In this document: piece after piece, positions 53,597 through 62,872 of the stretch
How the letters are laid out: each line of letters starts with the position of its first letter
Position numbering within the stretch: the first letter of the stretch is position 1
Assembly: GCF_003386865.1 (NCBI RefSeq)
Contig: NZ_QTUA01000001.1
Location: 496,001-560,000 of the forward strand
Source: Calidifontibacter indicus
GTDB lineage: Bacteria; Actinomycetota; Actinomycetes; Actinomycetales; Dermatophilaceae
Direction of reading: 5' to 3'
Length of the DNA stretch: 64,000 bases
Program-made: the position numbers and the translations under genes
The notes under the pieces: model-generated
Told to the model about the DNA's origin: nothing
The model's input: the letters and a program-made list of their open reading frames with translations, nothing else
Databases searched by the model: none

Positions 53597-55249
53597 CCCC
53601 GGTCTTTCATGAGGTCGTGATCGACGGTGTTGCTACGTGAGTTCGCTCGGTGATGGTCCGTGGGGATGACGAGGTGCCGGCTGGCGCTGCCGGTCTGCGG
53701 TTCTCCGGGTGGTGATCTCGTGGGCGGACGGGTTGGGTCAGGCTGGCCACGGGATGGCGGCGATGTTCGCGAAGACCGCGACGATTGCGGCCGCCCAGGG
53801 CCACGTTTCAGCGATCTTCAACCGTCGTCGTCGCTGACCGTGGATGAGCCGGGCGGGGACGTGAAGAAGCCTGTACCGCAACGCTTTCGGTTCGCATGTA
53901 GCCAGGACCTCGGCGTCGGCGGTGAACGCGATCAGGCGGGTCCAGGCGACCAGATCCGCCGCGATCATGGTCAACGTCAACCACGCGCTGTTGATGCCGA
54001 ACTCACGCGAGGGGAACCGACCCAGGCCCGTGTCCTTGGCGTGCCGGATCCGGTCCTCGACCCGGGCATGAGCCCGGTGCCGCGCTTCGAGGAGCGCGAG
54101 CTGCCCGGTGCTGGTGTTGGTGACGAAGGCTTGGTAGCGCCACCCGTCGGTCTCCTCGAACAGCGACAGCTGCGCACCGGGATGCGGCCGTTCACGGCGC
54201 ACGATCACCCGCATCCCGGCCGGCCAACCGCTCAGGTCCAGCAGCCCGGTCAGTTCGGCGACGTCACCACCCTCGCGCACCCCGCCGTCCGCGTTCGTCG
54301 CGGGCGACCACACCTGCTGCGGGACCAGCCTGATCGCGTCGCGGATCTTCTCGGTGACCGCGAATCCGATCGAGTACTCCAGGCTGCGGCCACGGATCTG
54401 ACCTTGTTCGGTGAGCCAGTCCAGCAGCCCATGGGATGCGCCCGCACCATCGGAACGGATCAACAGCTTCTTACGGTGGGTGCCGGGGATCTGGGCCATC
54501 GCCTCGGTCAGGACCTCGATGTGATCGGCTGTCGTGTTCGACCCGGCGTTCCCGGCCCGTAGTTTCGCCGCGAGGAACTCGCTGGTGTTGTCGCACCATA
54601 CGCCGAGCGGGTGGAACCCGAAGGTCCGTTTGAACGTGGCCGCAGCGTTCTGTTTCTCGGAGTGGGTGATCACGATCGTGGCGTCCACGTCGAGCACGAC
54701 GGTGGCACCGAGATCGGTCCCGGCGACCTGGCTTGCGGGCACCCCACCAGGCAGGTGGGCCCACACGTGGCGGCGGGTGCGTGCCCGCGCGATGGCGATC
54801 TTCTTCAGCCGACCGGGCGTGACTTCGTCCAAGGTGCGCCACACCGTCGGTGGCGAGGCGACCGGACCGAGCACGCACGACTGGTGACGCAGCACGTCGA
54901 TGTCGGCGATCGCCTCACCACCATCAGCGATCATCACCGCGACATCGACCAGGACCCGGCCACGGTCGTGGACCGGGGTGAACGAGTGGCGCGCCATCGC
55001 TGCGGCGAGACCACCCGTCAGGCCGGTTCGGTCGGCCAACAGACGAAGTCCGACACTCCCCGCGTGGGCCACCACGCCGACACCATCACCGGACACGGAC
55101 AACCCACTGGACCACAAAGTACGCTTCACCTACGGAGTGCCTTCCAAGCTGAAGATCTTGAACCGTCGCAAGTCCAAGTTTCCCCTGCTGGGCAGGCACT
55201 TCCGTGTTTCTACGCGCCGATCACTCCGCGGCACCGTGAACGATCCGGG
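53597..55249. mobile_element. IS1380-family insertion sequence, apparently complete
   Basis: A 1653-bp element with one full-length transposase gene. Left end CCCCGGTCTTTCATG and inverted right end CCCGGATCGTTCACG align with a one-base gap and two changes, giving imperfect terminal inverted repeats. Both ends are flanked by CTAG (53593-53596 and 55250-55253), a likely four-base target duplication. Joining the flanks gives an uninterrupted intergenic region between phosphoketolase and the copper operon. Confidence 0.8.
53738..55129 (-). CDS. IS1380-family transposase
   Basis: A 463-residue DDE transposase starting GTG (VKRTLWSSGLSVSGDGVGVV). The N-terminal part has the IS1380 pattern (LLADRTGLTGGLAAAMAR, DVAVMIADGGEAIADIDVLR). 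Catalytic acid positions appear in VVLDVDATIVITHSEKQNAA (first Asp) and ILLIRSDGAGAS-like LLIRSDGAGASHG (second Asp), with a Glu later. The C-terminal domain ends in IAAIPWPA. The reading frame is intact, so the element may be active. It is on the same strand as phosphoketolase and lies upstream of it. Confidence 0.93.
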   Translation of the reverse strand: MKRTLWSSGLSVSGDGVGVVAHAGSVGLRLLADRTGLTGGLAAAMARHSFTPVHDRGRVLVDVAVMIADGGEAIADIDVLRHQSCVLGPVASPPTVWRTLDEVTPGRLKKIAIARARTRRHVWAHLPGGVPASQVAGTDLGATVVLDVDATIVITHSEKQNAAATFKRTFGFHPLGVWCDNTSEFLAAKLRAGNAGSNTTADHIEVLTEAMAQIPGTHRKKLLIRSDGAGASHGLLDWLTEQGQIRGRSLEYSIGFAVTEKIRDAIRLVPQQVWSPATNADGGVREGGDVAELTGLLDLSGWPAGMRVIVRRERPHPGAQLSLFEETDGWRYQAFVTNTSTGQLALLEARHRAHARVEDRIRHAKDTGLGRFPSREFGINSAWLTLTMIAADLVAWTRLIAFTADAEVLATCEPKALRYRLLHVPARLIHGQRRRRLKIAETWPWAAAIVAVFANIAAIPWPA

Positions 55250-55361
55250 CTAGGGCGGCTGCCTGCTCACCGGCCAGCAATACACACCTGATGTTCACCG
55301 GCCGCCGAGGGGACGCCGTGCACCGCGTTCCCCCCGTGTCAACGCGTACTCTCGATAGGGA

Positions 55362-55378
55362 ATACCCCCGGAGGGTAT
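55362..55378. promoter_or_regulatory. CsoR operator overlapping the copZ promoter
   Basis: ATACCCCCGGAGGGTAT is an interrupted dyad of ATACCC and GGGTAT around a GC centre, the standard form of CsoR copper operators. It overlaps a TATATA/TATAGT -10 (55376-55383) and is 43 bases before copZ. Copper-bound CsoR would leave it. Confidence 0.7.
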
Positions 55379-55420
55379 ATAGTTGAGACCGTTGAACGTC
55401 CCCGTGAGAAGGAGAACGAG

Positions 55421-55630
55421 ATGGCTGCGAACACTTACCAGGTGACCGGGATGACCTGTGGGCACTGCGAGATGTCGGTGCGTGAGGAAGTCGGCGAGAT
55501 CGCCGGCGTCGAGGGCGTCGAGGTCAGCCACGAGACCGGCAAGCTCGTCGTCACCTCCGCCCAGGAGATCGACGACGCCGCCGTGCTGGCCGCGGTCGAG
55601 GAGGCCGGCTACTCGGCGGTGCGGGCCTGA
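55421..55630 (+). CDS. copZ: Copper chaperone CopZ
   Basis: A 69-residue heavy-metal-associated domain with [11 protein letters not shown], the metal-binding CxxC at residues 13 and 16, and the ferredoxin-like [11 protein letters not shown] end. GAGAAGGAGAACGAG before the ATG is a strong Shine-Dalgarno. It passes copper to CopA. Stop TGATG overlaps the next small gene by one base. Confidence 0.94.
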   Translation: MAANTYQVTGMTCGHCEMSVREEVGEIAGVEGVEVSHETGKLVVTSAQEIDDAAVLAAVEEAGYSAVRA

Positions 55631-55821
55631 TGAACGCGGGCGCTCGGATCGGTCTCTACCTGGCCGCACTCGTACTGGTCTTCGGTGCCGCCTTCGGGAT
55701 CGCCCGCGCCGTCGTGCCGCAGAGTGTGGTCACCGACTGGCAGCAACGCAGCGAGCCGATGGTGACCCACACCGAGACCGACTCGCCGGCCGCGCCCACC
55801 ACCCACCCGACTTCGCATTGA
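55630..55821 (+). CDS. Small membrane protein of copper operon
   Basis: A 63-residue protein: [30 protein letters not shown], then a hydrophilic tail with [18 protein letters not shown]. One membrane helix near residue 6-26. It overlaps copZ by one base and is 14 bp before copA, so translation is coupled. I do not know a characterised family; the His/Thr-rich tail is outside or inside depending on topology. Its position points to copper handling. Confidence 0.75.
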   Translation: MNAGARIGLYLAALVLVFGAAFGIARAVVPQSVVTDWQQRSEPMVTHTETDSPAAPTTHPTSH

Positions 55822-55835
55822 GAGAAGGCAGCACC

Positions 55836-58118
55836 GTGAGCACCGCAACCCCGACCACCGGGGGAGCCGACGTCGAACTCGAGATCGGCGGCATGACCTG
55901 TGCGTCGTGCGCCAACCGCATCGAGCGCAAGCTCAACAAGCTCGACGGCGTCGTCGCCTCGGTCAACTACGCCACCGAGAAGGCGAGGGTCGTCGTCCCC
56001 GCGGGCTACGACCCGCAGCAGCTGATCGCCGAGGTCGAGAAGACCGGCTACACCGCGGCCCTTCCTGCGCCCAAGCGTGACACGAACACCGCTGCGCCAC
56101 AGGAAGATCCGGAACTCACCTCGCTGCGCCAGCGGCTCATCGGCGCGGCCGTGCTGAGCATCCCGGTGATCGCGATGGCGATGATTCCTGCGTTGCAGTT
56201 CACCTACTGGCAGTGGGCCTCGCTCACCCTCGCCGCACCGGTGATCGTCTGGGCGGCCTGGCCGTTCCACAAGGCGGCCTTCACCAACCTGCGGCACGGC
56301 GCCGCGACGATGGACACGCTCATCTCGATGGGCACCCTCGCCGCCTTCGGCTGGTCGCTCTACGCGCTGTTCTTCGGCAGTGCCGGTGTGCCCGGCATGA
56401 CCCACGCCTTCGAACTCACCATCGCGCCGTCCGACGGGGCCTCGAACATCTACCTCGAGGTCGCCGCCGGCGTCACTACGTTCATCCTCGCCGGCCGCTA
56501 CTTCGAGAAGCGGTCGAAGCGTCAGGCCGGCGCCGCGCTTCGCGCGTTGCTCGAACTCGGGTCGAAGGACGTCTCGGTGCTGCGCGGTGTCGGCGATTCC
56601 CGCACCGAGGTGAAGATCCCGGTGGAGGAGCTGCGGGTCGGCGACGAGTTCGTGGTGCGGCCGGGGGAGAAGATCGCGACCGACGGCGTGGTGGTCAGTG
56701 GCACCTCGGCGGTCGACGCGTCGATGCTCACCGGCGAGTCGGTGCCGGTCGAGGTCGGTGAGACGGACGCTGTCACCGGCGCCACCGTCAACGTCGGCGG
56801 ACGCCTGGTGGTGCGGGCGACCCGCGTGGGCTCCGACACCCAGCTGGCCCAGATGGCCAAGCTGGTCGAGGACGCCCAGACCGGCAAGGCCGAGGTGCAG
56901 CGGCTCGCCGACCGCATCTCCGGGGTGTTCGTGCCGATCGTCATCGCGATCGCCGTCGCCACCCTGGGTGCGTGGCTGGGGGCCGGGTTCCCGGCGTCCG
57001 CCGCCTTCACCGCTGCCGTCGCGGTGCTCGTCATCGCCTGCCCGTGCGCCCTCGGACTCGCCACTCCCACAGCGTTGTTGGTGGGCACCGGACGCGGCGC
57101 GCAGACCGGCATCCTGATCAAGGGCCCGGAGGTGTTGGAGTCGACCCGCAAGGTCGACACGATCGTGCTCGACAAGACCGGCACCGTGACGACCGGCCGG
57201 ATGAGCCTCGTCGACGCGATCGCCGAGCAGGGCACCGACCGAACTGACCTGTTGCGGCTGGCCGGTGCGCTCGAGCACTCCTCGGAGCACCCGATCGCCC
57301 AGGCCGTCGCCAAGGGCGCCGCCGCCGAGGTCGGCGAGCTGCCCACCCCGGAAGACTTCGCGAACCTCGAGGGCAAGGGCGTGCAGGGCGTCGTCGACGG
57401 GCACGCGGTCGTGGTCGGGCGCGAGTCTTTGCTGGCCGACTGGTCGCAGCATCTCTCATCCGAGCTCGTGGCCCGCAAGCTCGCCGAGGAGCAGGCCGGG
57501 CGCACCGTCGTCGTGGCCGGTTGGGACGGCGCGGCCCGTGGCATCCTGGTGGTCGCCGACACGGTGAAACCGACCAGCGCACAAGCGATTTCGGAGCTCA
57601 AGGCCCTCGGCCTCACGCCCGTGTTGCTCACCGGCGACAACGAGGCCGTCGCCCGACAGATCGGCGCTGAGGTCGGCATCGACAAGGTGATCGCCGAGGT
57701 GCTGCCCAAAGACAAGGTCGATGTCGTGGCCGGCCTGCAGGGCGAAGGCAAGGTCGTCGCGATGGTGGGTGACGGCGTCAACGACGCCCCGGCGCTGGCG
57801 CAGGCCGACCTCGGCTTGGCGATGGGCACCGGCACCGACGTCGCGATCGAGGCGTCCGACATCACGCTCGTGCGCGGTGATCTGCGCAGCGCGGGCGACG
57901 CAATCCGGTTGTCGCGCAAGACACTCGCCACGATCAAGACCAACCTGTTCTGGGCATTCGCCTACAACGTCGCGGCGATACCGCTGGCGGCTCTCGGCAT
58001 GCTCAACCCGATGCTCGCCGGCGCGGCGATGGCCTTCTCCAGCGTGTTCGTCGTGGGTAACAGCCTGCGGCTGCGGGGGTTCAAGGCACTCGCCGACCAG
58101 GAAAGGACGACCCGATGA
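55836..58118 (+). CDS. copA: Copper-transporting P-type ATPase CopA
   Basis: A 760-residue P1B-1 ATPase starting GTG ([19 protein letters not shown]). One N-terminal metal-binding domain has [11 protein letters not shown]. Then: TGES, the copper channel motif CPC in [17 protein letters not shown], phosphorylation [11 protein letters not shown] motif [12 protein letters not shown] and [20 protein letters not shown]. It pumps Cu(I) out. It overlaps csoR by four bases and follows copZ and the small membrane gene. Confidence 0.95.
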   Translation: MSTATPTTGGADVELEIGGMTCASCANRIERKLNKLDGVVASVNYATEKARVVVPAGYDPQQLIAEVEKTGYTAALPAPKRDTNTAAPQEDPELTSLRQRLIGAAVLSIPVIAMAMIPALQFTYWQWASLTLAAPVIVWAAWPFHKAAFTNLRHGAATMDTLISMGTLAAFGWSLYALFFGSAGVPGMTHAFELTIAPSDGASNIYLEVAAGVTTFILAGRYFEKRSKRQAGAALRALLELGSKDVSVLRGVGDSRTEVKIPVEELRVGDEFVVRPGEKIATDGVVVSGTSAVDASMLTGESVPVEVGETDAVTGATVNVGGRLVVRATRVGSDTQLAQMAKLVEDAQTGKAEVQRLADRISGVFVPIVIAIAVATLGAWLGAGFPASAAFTAAVAVLVIACPCALGLATPTALLVGTGRGAQTGILIKGPEVLESTRKVDTIVLDKTGTVTTGRMSLVDAIAEQGTDRTDLLRLAGALEHSSEHPIAQAVAKGAAAEVGELPTPEDFANLEGKGVQGVVDGHAVVVGRESLLADWSQHLSSELVARKLAEEQAGRTVVVAGWDGAARGILVVADTVKPTSAQAISELKALGLTPVLLTGDNEAVARQIGAEVGIDKVIAEVLPKDKVDVVAGLQGEGKVVAMVGDGVNDAPALAQADLGLAMGTGTDVAIEASDITLVRGDLRSAGDAIRLSRKTLATIKTNLFWAFAYNVAAIPLAALGMLNPMLAGAAMAFSSVFVVGNSLRLRGFKALADQERTTR

Positions 58119-58477
58119 CCACCAGCGACGACACCACGCGATCCGTCGAGCACGTCGAACCTGTCGAGCCCGATGAGGAGGCGCAGCACGAGCACCACCA
58201 CGGTTACATCGCCGACAAGGACGCCTACCTGCGCCGGATGAAGCGCATCGAGGGCCAGGCCCGCGGCATCGCGAAGATGATCGACGAGGAGAAGTACTGC
58301 ATCGACATCCTCACCCAGGTCAGCGCGCTCACCCGTGCGTTGCAGGGCGTCGCGACGGGGCTGCTCGAAGACCACCTGTCGCACTGCGTGGTCGACGCCG
58401 CCCGGATGGGCGACGAGGAGGCTCGGGTGAAGATCAAGGAAGCGACCGACGCGATCAACCGGCTCGTCCGCTCCTGA
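58115..58477 (+). CDS. csoR: Copper-sensing repressor CsoR
   Basis: A 120-residue protein. The N-terminus is acidic with a His-rich [20 protein letters not shown], then the CsoR/FrmR core: [20 protein letters not shown], with Cys, His and Cys ligands in [12 protein letters not shown] and [12 protein letters not shown]. It is the last gene of the copZ operon, coupled to copA (ATGA). It probably binds the ATACCC-N5-GGGTAT dyad before copZ, giving copper-dependent derepression of its own operon. Confidence 0.92.
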   Translation: MTTSDDTTRSVEHVEPVEPDEEAQHEHHHGYIADKDAYLRRMKRIEGQARGIAKMIDEEKYCIDILTQVSALTRALQGVATGLLEDHLSHCVVDAARMGDEEARVKIKEATDAINRLVRS

Positions 58478-58488
58478 CACCCGTCTCC

Positions 58489-58572
58489 AATACCCGCAAA
58501 CGCTGCGCTTACGTGCACGCGCTGCTGTTGCAACAGCAGCGGGTGCCGGCAAGCGCAGGGTTTGCGGGTATT
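58489..58572. repeat. 84-base composite hairpin between csoR and nagB
   Basis: Outer arms 58489-58510 and 58551-58572 pair at 21 of 22 positions. Inside lies a perfect 20-bp palindrome (58521-58540, GCTGCTGTTG and complement), with GCAC/GTGC pairing around it. The element fills the gap between convergent csoR and nagB and can extrude as a two-part hairpin. No T-tract. Confidence 0.8.
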
Positions 58573-58576
58573 CGGC

Positions 58577-59365
58577 CTAGCGCCAGGACTGCCAGGACGG
58601 CTTGTTGGCCCAGGTGTGGCGGTACTCGTCGGCGAGCCGCAGCTTGGCCGCGGCCTGCTCGTCGACGATCACCGTCGCCTTCTCGTGGAACTGCAGCACC
58701 GACCCCGGGCAGCTCGCGGTGACGGGCCCTTCGACGACGGCCGCGATCGCGTCGGCCTTGCTTGCGCCCTGGGCGACCAGCACCACCTCGCGGGCGGCCA
58801 TGATCGTGCCGAGGCCCTGGGTGAGGCAGTGGGTCGGCACCTGCTCGGGGGAGTCGAAGAAGCGCGCGTTGTCGGCGCGGGTGCGTTCGGCGAGGGTTTT
58901 GATGCGGGTGCGGCTCGACAGCGACGAACCCGGCTCGTTGAACCCGATGTGCCCGTTGGCGCCGACCCCGAGGATCTGCACGTCGACCCCGCCCGCTGCA
59001 GCGATCGCGCGCTCGTAGTCGGCGCAGGCGGCCGGCACGTCGGCGGCGTTGCCGTCGGGCAGCCGCACGCGGGACGGGTCGAGCCGCAGGGGTTCGGTCA
59101 CCGTCCGGGCGATGACCGACGCATACGACTCGGGGTGGCCGGGCGGCAGACCGACGTACTCGTCGAGGGCGAAGGCCGACGCGGCGGACAGGTCGAGGTC
59201 GCCGGCGGCGACCGCGGCGGCGAGGTGTTCGTAGAGCGACAGCGGCGACGAACCGGTGGCCACACCGAGCACCACCGAGGGGCCGACGTCCCGGCACACC
59301 CGGGCCACCTTGGCCGCGGCCAGTTCACCGACGACCGCGGCCGACGGGCAGATCACGACCTCCAT
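58577..59365 (-). CDS. nagB: Glucosamine-6-phosphate deaminase
   Basis: A 262-residue enzyme: MEVVICPSAAVVGELAAAKV, VLGVATGSSPLSLYEHLAAA, FALDEYVGLPPGHPESYASV (catalytic Asp), and ILGVGANGHIGFNEPGSSLS with the His/Glu region. It converts glucosamine-6-P to fructose-6-P and ammonia. The ATG shares one base with the stop of the upstream gntR-type gene, so the two are one operon. The operon is divergent from a peptide-type ABC importer. Confidence 0.93.
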   Translation of the reverse strand: MEVVICPSAAVVGELAAAKVARVCRDVGPSVVLGVATGSSPLSLYEHLAAAVAAGDLDLSAASAFALDEYVGLPPGHPESYASVIARTVTEPLRLDPSRVRLPDGNAADVPAACADYERAIAAAGGVDVQILGVGANGHIGFNEPGSSLSSRTRIKTLAERTRADNARFFDSPEQVPTHCLTQGLGTIMAAREVVLVAQGASKADAIAAVVEGPVTASCPGSVLQFHEKATVIVDEQAAAKLRLADEYRHTWANKPSWQSWR

Positions 59366-60084
59366 CAGGCGATCGCTTCCTCGGCGGGCACAGCGGGGTT
59401 GGCCTTGTCGAGCACCCGCATCAGCGGGGCGTAGTGGCCGACGACGGCGGCGCGATACCCGTCCAGGTCGCCCGCGACCGCGCGCTCGAGCAACGTCACG
59501 TGCGCCTTGGCGGTGTCCTCGATGTCGCGGGTCGTCGGCAGTCCGAGCTTGGGGGTGATCGTGGAGTGGATCTCCCACAGCGCACCGACCATCTGCCCGA
59601 ACAACTGGTTGTCCTGCAGCGCGGCCAGGCCGACGTGGAAGGCGCAGTCGGCTTCGGCGAAGCTCTCGCCGCGGGCCGCCGCGGCGACCATCGTCCGGGT
59701 GAGCTCGCGCAGTTCGGGGGCGTCGCGTCCGGCGAGCCGTTCGACGACGGTCTCGGCCATCGCCAGGTCGAGGCTGGTGCGCATCTCGACCACTTCGCGC
59801 ACGGTGCGGTAGTCGTCGCCCGGCGACATCACCCCGCGGAACACCAGGGCCTCGACCAACGGACGCAGCGACACGCCGCCGACGAAGGTGCCGTGTCCGT
59901 GCCGCACCTCGAGGATGTCGAGCGCGACGAGGGTGCGCACCGCCTCGCGCACGCTGGAGCGCGACACGCCGAGCAGGTCGACCAGCTCGTTCTCGGTGGG
60001 CATGGGATCACCCGGTCGCAGGTGCCGGTCGAGGATCAGCTGCTTGATCGCGCTGGTGACGGTGGGCGTCTCTGGACGTGGCAT
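59365..60084 (-). CDS. GntR/FadR family transcriptional regulator
   Basis: A 239-residue protein starting MPRPETPTVTSAIKQLILDR. Winged helix: HLRPGDPMPTENELVDLLGV, then SRSSVREAVRTLVALDILEV and HGHGTFVGG. Residues about 85-225 are the helical FCD ligand domain (REVVEMRTSLDLAMAETVVE; ADCAFHVGLAALQDNQLFGQ). AAGGA lies 11 bases upstream. With nagB it forms an operon that faces the divergent ABC genes; a dyad and direct repeats lie between. It probably represses both directions in answer to an amino-sugar-related ligand. Confidence 0.9.
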   Translation of the reverse strand: MPRPETPTVTSAIKQLILDRHLRPGDPMPTENELVDLLGVSRSSVREAVRTLVALDILEVRHGHGTFVGGVSLRPLVEALVFRGVMSPGDDYRTVREVVEMRTSLDLAMAETVVERLAGRDAPELRELTRTMVAAAARGESFAEADCAFHVGLAALQDNQLFGQMVGALWEIHSTITPKLGLPTTRDIEDTAKAHVTLLERAVAGDLDGYRAAVVGHYAPLMRVLDKANPAVPAEEAIA

Positions 60085-60185
60085 GGGTCGATCGTCCTTC
60101 GTCGGAGGAGGTTCGTGGAGCATTTCTCGGTATGTCGGACGGGGGTGGGGCTTGCAGCGGGGTGTGACGTGTCTTACTCTACCAA

Positions 60186-60213
60186 GACATCGGACATCTG
60201 ACATCAGACAGAT
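60186..60213. promoter_or_regulatory. Heptamer direct repeats with embedded dyad between gntR and ABC operon
   Basis: GACATCG, GACATCT, GACATCA and a partial GACAGAT follow each other at 7-bp spacing from 60186. Within this, TCTGA-CA-TCAGA (60197-60208) is a perfect interrupted dyad. It lies 12 bases before the ABC binding-protein gene. Candidate operator for the adjacent GntR-type regulator. Confidence 0.45.
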
Positions 60214-60224
60214 TTGGAGAAGCC

Positions 60225-61844
60225 ATGGATTTCATGACTCCCGCAGCGCAGCCCACGCGGCGCAGCTTCCTCGGCCTCGTCGGCGCCATGAGCGCGGCGG
60301 CCGCGCTCACCAGCACGCTCGCGGCCTGTGGCACCAAGCCGGAAGACCGCACGTCGTCCGGCGGGTCGCCGTCGTCGGCCAACGCGTCCGGCACCATCAC
60401 CGCAGGTATCTCCTACGAGCTCGGCACCAACGGGTTCGACCCGATGACCACGACCGCTGCGCTCACCGTCGCCGCCAACTGGCACACCATGGAGGGCCTC
60501 ACCGAGATCAGCCCGGTGGGCAAGCGCGAGGTCTTCCCGGCCCTCGGTTCGGCCCTGCCGAAGAAGGTCGACGACAAGACCTACGAGGTCACCCTGCGCG
60601 ACGGTGCGAAGTTCCACGACGGCAGCGACGTCACCACCGACGACGTCGTCTACAGCTTCGAGCGCGTGCTCGACCCGAAGACCGAGTCGCTCTACTCGAC
60701 CTTCATCGCCTTCCTCGACAAGGTGACCAAGAAGGACGCGAAGACCGTCACCATCTCGCTGAAGTACCCCTTCACGCTGGTCGCCGAGCGCATCGCCGTC
60801 GTCAAGATCGTGCCGAAGGCCGCCGCCAGCAAGGACCCGAAGGCGTTCGACGCCAACCCGGTCGGCACCGGTCCGTACAAGATGACCGACAACTCCTCGA
60901 CCTCCAAGCAGATCGTCTTCGAGCGCTTCGACGGTTACACCGGCCAGCACCCGGCCAAGGCCGCGAAGATGATCTGGAAGGTCATGCCCGACGACTCGAC
61001 GCGTCAGAACGCGTTGACCTCCAAGGCGATCCAGGCCATGGACCTCGTGCCCGACCTGTCGGTCAAGTCGCTCGAGTCGACCTCGAAGGTCGAAGCGGTG
61101 CAGGGCTTCGCGCTGCTGTTCGCGATGTTCAACTGCGGCTCCAAGCCGTTCGACGACGTCCGCAACCGCCAGGCGATCATGTACGCGATCGACATGAACA
61201 AGGTCGTCGACACCGCCTACCTCGGCAACGCCACCCCGGCCACCTCCTTCGTGCAGGAGAGCCACCCGGCGTACAAGAAGGCGAAGGTCGTCTACACCTA
61301 CGACCAGGCCAAGGCGAAGGAGCTGCTCGGCCAGACCGGTCTGAAGAAGATCCGGATGCTGTGCACCGACCACGCCTGGGTCAAGAAGGCGACGCCGATC
61401 ATCAAGGAGTCGCTGGAGGCCGCCGGCCTGACCGTGGAGTTCGACCAGAAGAAGTCGGCCGACGTCTACAACACCATCGACGGCAAGCCGGCCGCGTACG
61501 ACATGGTCATCGCCCCCGGTGACCCGTCGGTGTTCGGTTCGGATGCCGACCTGCTGATGCGCTGGTGGTACGCCGCCGACACCTGGACCGACCGGCGCAT
61601 GCACTGGAAGGGTTCGTCCTCCTACAAGCAGGTGCAGACCCTGCTCGACGCCGCCGCCAAGCTCGACGGTGAGCCGCAGAAGGCCAAGTGGGGCGAGCTG
61701 TTCGACGTGATCTCGCAGAACATCCCGCTGTACCCACTGTTCCACCGCAAGGCGACCACCGCTTGGGACGACGCGTCTCTGCCCGGCTTCGCACCGATCG
61801 CGTTGACCGGACTGTCCTTCGTGGACGTCGGTTCGACGAAGTGA
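60225..61844 (+). CDS. Peptide-type ABC transporter substrate-binding lipoprotein (Tat)
   Basis: A 539-residue protein: twin-arginine signal TRRSFLGLVGAMSAAAAL followed by lipobox LAAC near residue 36, so it is exported folded and lipid-anchored. The mature part is a SBP family 5 (DppA/OppA) fold with KVDDKTYEVTLRDGAKFHDG, NPVGTGPYKM and RNRQAIMYAIDMNKV. GGAGAAGCC lies before the ATG. Ligand unknown; the neighbouring nagB suggests an amino-sugar-containing oligomer instead of a plain peptide. Confidence 0.9.
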   Translation: MDFMTPAAQPTRRSFLGLVGAMSAAAALTSTLAACGTKPEDRTSSGGSPSSANASGTITAGISYELGTNGFDPMTTTAALTVAANWHTMEGLTEISPVGKREVFPALGSALPKKVDDKTYEVTLRDGAKFHDGSDVTTDDVVYSFERVLDPKTESLYSTFIAFLDKVTKKDAKTVTISLKYPFTLVAERIAVVKIVPKAAASKDPKAFDANPVGTGPYKMTDNSSTSKQIVFERFDGYTGQHPAKAAKMIWKVMPDDSTRQNALTSKAIQAMDLVPDLSVKSLESTSKVEAVQGFALLFAMFNCGSKPFDDVRNRQAIMYAIDMNKVVDTAYLGNATPATSFVQESHPAYKKAKVVYTYDQAKAKELLGQTGLKKIRMLCTDHAWVKKATPIIKESLEAAGLTVEFDQKKSADVYNTIDGKPAAYDMVIAPGDPSVFGSDADLLMRWWYAADTWTDRRMHWKGSSSYKQVQTLLDAAAKLDGEPQKAKWGELFDVISQNIPLYPLFHRKATTAWDDASLPGFAPIALTGLSFVDVGSTK

Positions 61845-61905
61845 TTTACCGGAGCCCGGCGCCGTTCCCCCACGGCGTCGGGCTCCCCACCCGAGGAGCT
61901 TTTCT

Positions 61906-62871
61906 GTGACCACCCTTGTGCGTCTCATCGGACGCCGGTTGCTCGCCTTCCCGATCATGGTGCTGGGCGTGACATTGCTGGTGTTCGTGGTGATGTCGTT
62001 CTCTCCGGCCGACCCGGCCCGACTCGCACTCGGTGAGTCGGCGTCGCCCGAGGCACTGGCGAAGTACCGCGAGGTGAACGGCCTCAACGACCCGTTGATC
62101 GTGCGCTACTTCTCCTTCCTGGGTGGTCTGTTGCACGGCGACATGGGCACCAGCGCCGGTAACGTCCCGGTGACCGAGTTCATCAAGAAGGCGTTCCCGA
62201 TCACCTTGCAGTTGACCTTTCTCGGGTTGATAATCGCGGTCGTCATCGCGCTGGTGCTGGGCGTGGTCGCCGCCCTCTACCGCGACCGCTGGCCCGACCA
62301 GGTGATCCGCGTGCTGTCGATCGCGGGCCTGGCGACGCCGTCCTTCTGGCTGGCGATCCTGCTGATCCAGTGGCTGTCGACCGTGCCCGGAGGCGCCGGT
62401 CTCTACCCGGCCGTGGTGTCGGAGTGGGTGCCCTTCTCGCAAGACCCCGGCATCTGGCTGAACAACATCACCCTCCCCGCGGTGGCGCTCGCGGTGCCGG
62501 TGGCCGGCTCGCTCACCCGCGTCGTCCGCACCTCGATGGTGGAGGAGTTGGACAAGGACTACGTGCGCACCGCGATCGGCGCCGGCATCCCCAAGCGCGT
62601 GGTGGTCGGACGCAACGTGTTGCGCAACGCGCTGGTCACCCCGATCACCGTGCTCGGTCTGCGCGTCGGCTACCTGATGGGTGGTGCCGTGATCATCGAG
62701 ATCATCTTCAACATCCAGGCGATGGGACAGCTGATCCTCGACGGCGTGACCCGCAACGACGTCTACCTCGTGCAGGGCGTCACGCTCACCGTCGCGATCG
62801 CGTTCATCGTCGTGAACATCCTCGTGGACGTGCTGTACGTCCTGGTCAACCCCCGCATCAGGAGCATCTGA
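61906..62871 (+). CDS. Peptide-type ABC transporter permease (DppB-like)
   Basis: A 321-residue GTG-started permease (VTTLVRLIGRRLLAFPIMVL) with six hydrophobic segments. It has the ATPase-contact EAA-type loop DYVRTAIGAGIPKRVVVGRN (near 225-240). The periplasmic loop has SFSPADPARLALG. It pairs with the DppC-like part of the next gene, which starts two bases after this stop. Membrane channel half of the importer. Confidence 0.92.
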   Translation: MTTLVRLIGRRLLAFPIMVLGVTLLVFVVMSFSPADPARLALGESASPEALAKYREVNGLNDPLIVRYFSFLGGLLHGDMGTSAGNVPVTEFIKKAFPITLQLTFLGLIIAVVIALVLGVVAALYRDRWPDQVIRVLSIAGLATPSFWLAILLIQWLSTVPGGAGLYPAVVSEWVPFSQDPGIWLNNITLPAVALAVPVAGSLTRVVRTSMVEELDKDYVRTAIGAGIPKRVVVGRNVLRNALVTPITVLGLRVGYLMGGAVIIEIIFNIQAMGQLILDGVTRNDVYLVQGVTLTVAIAFIVVNILVDVLYVLVNPRIRSI

Positions 62872-62872
62872 C

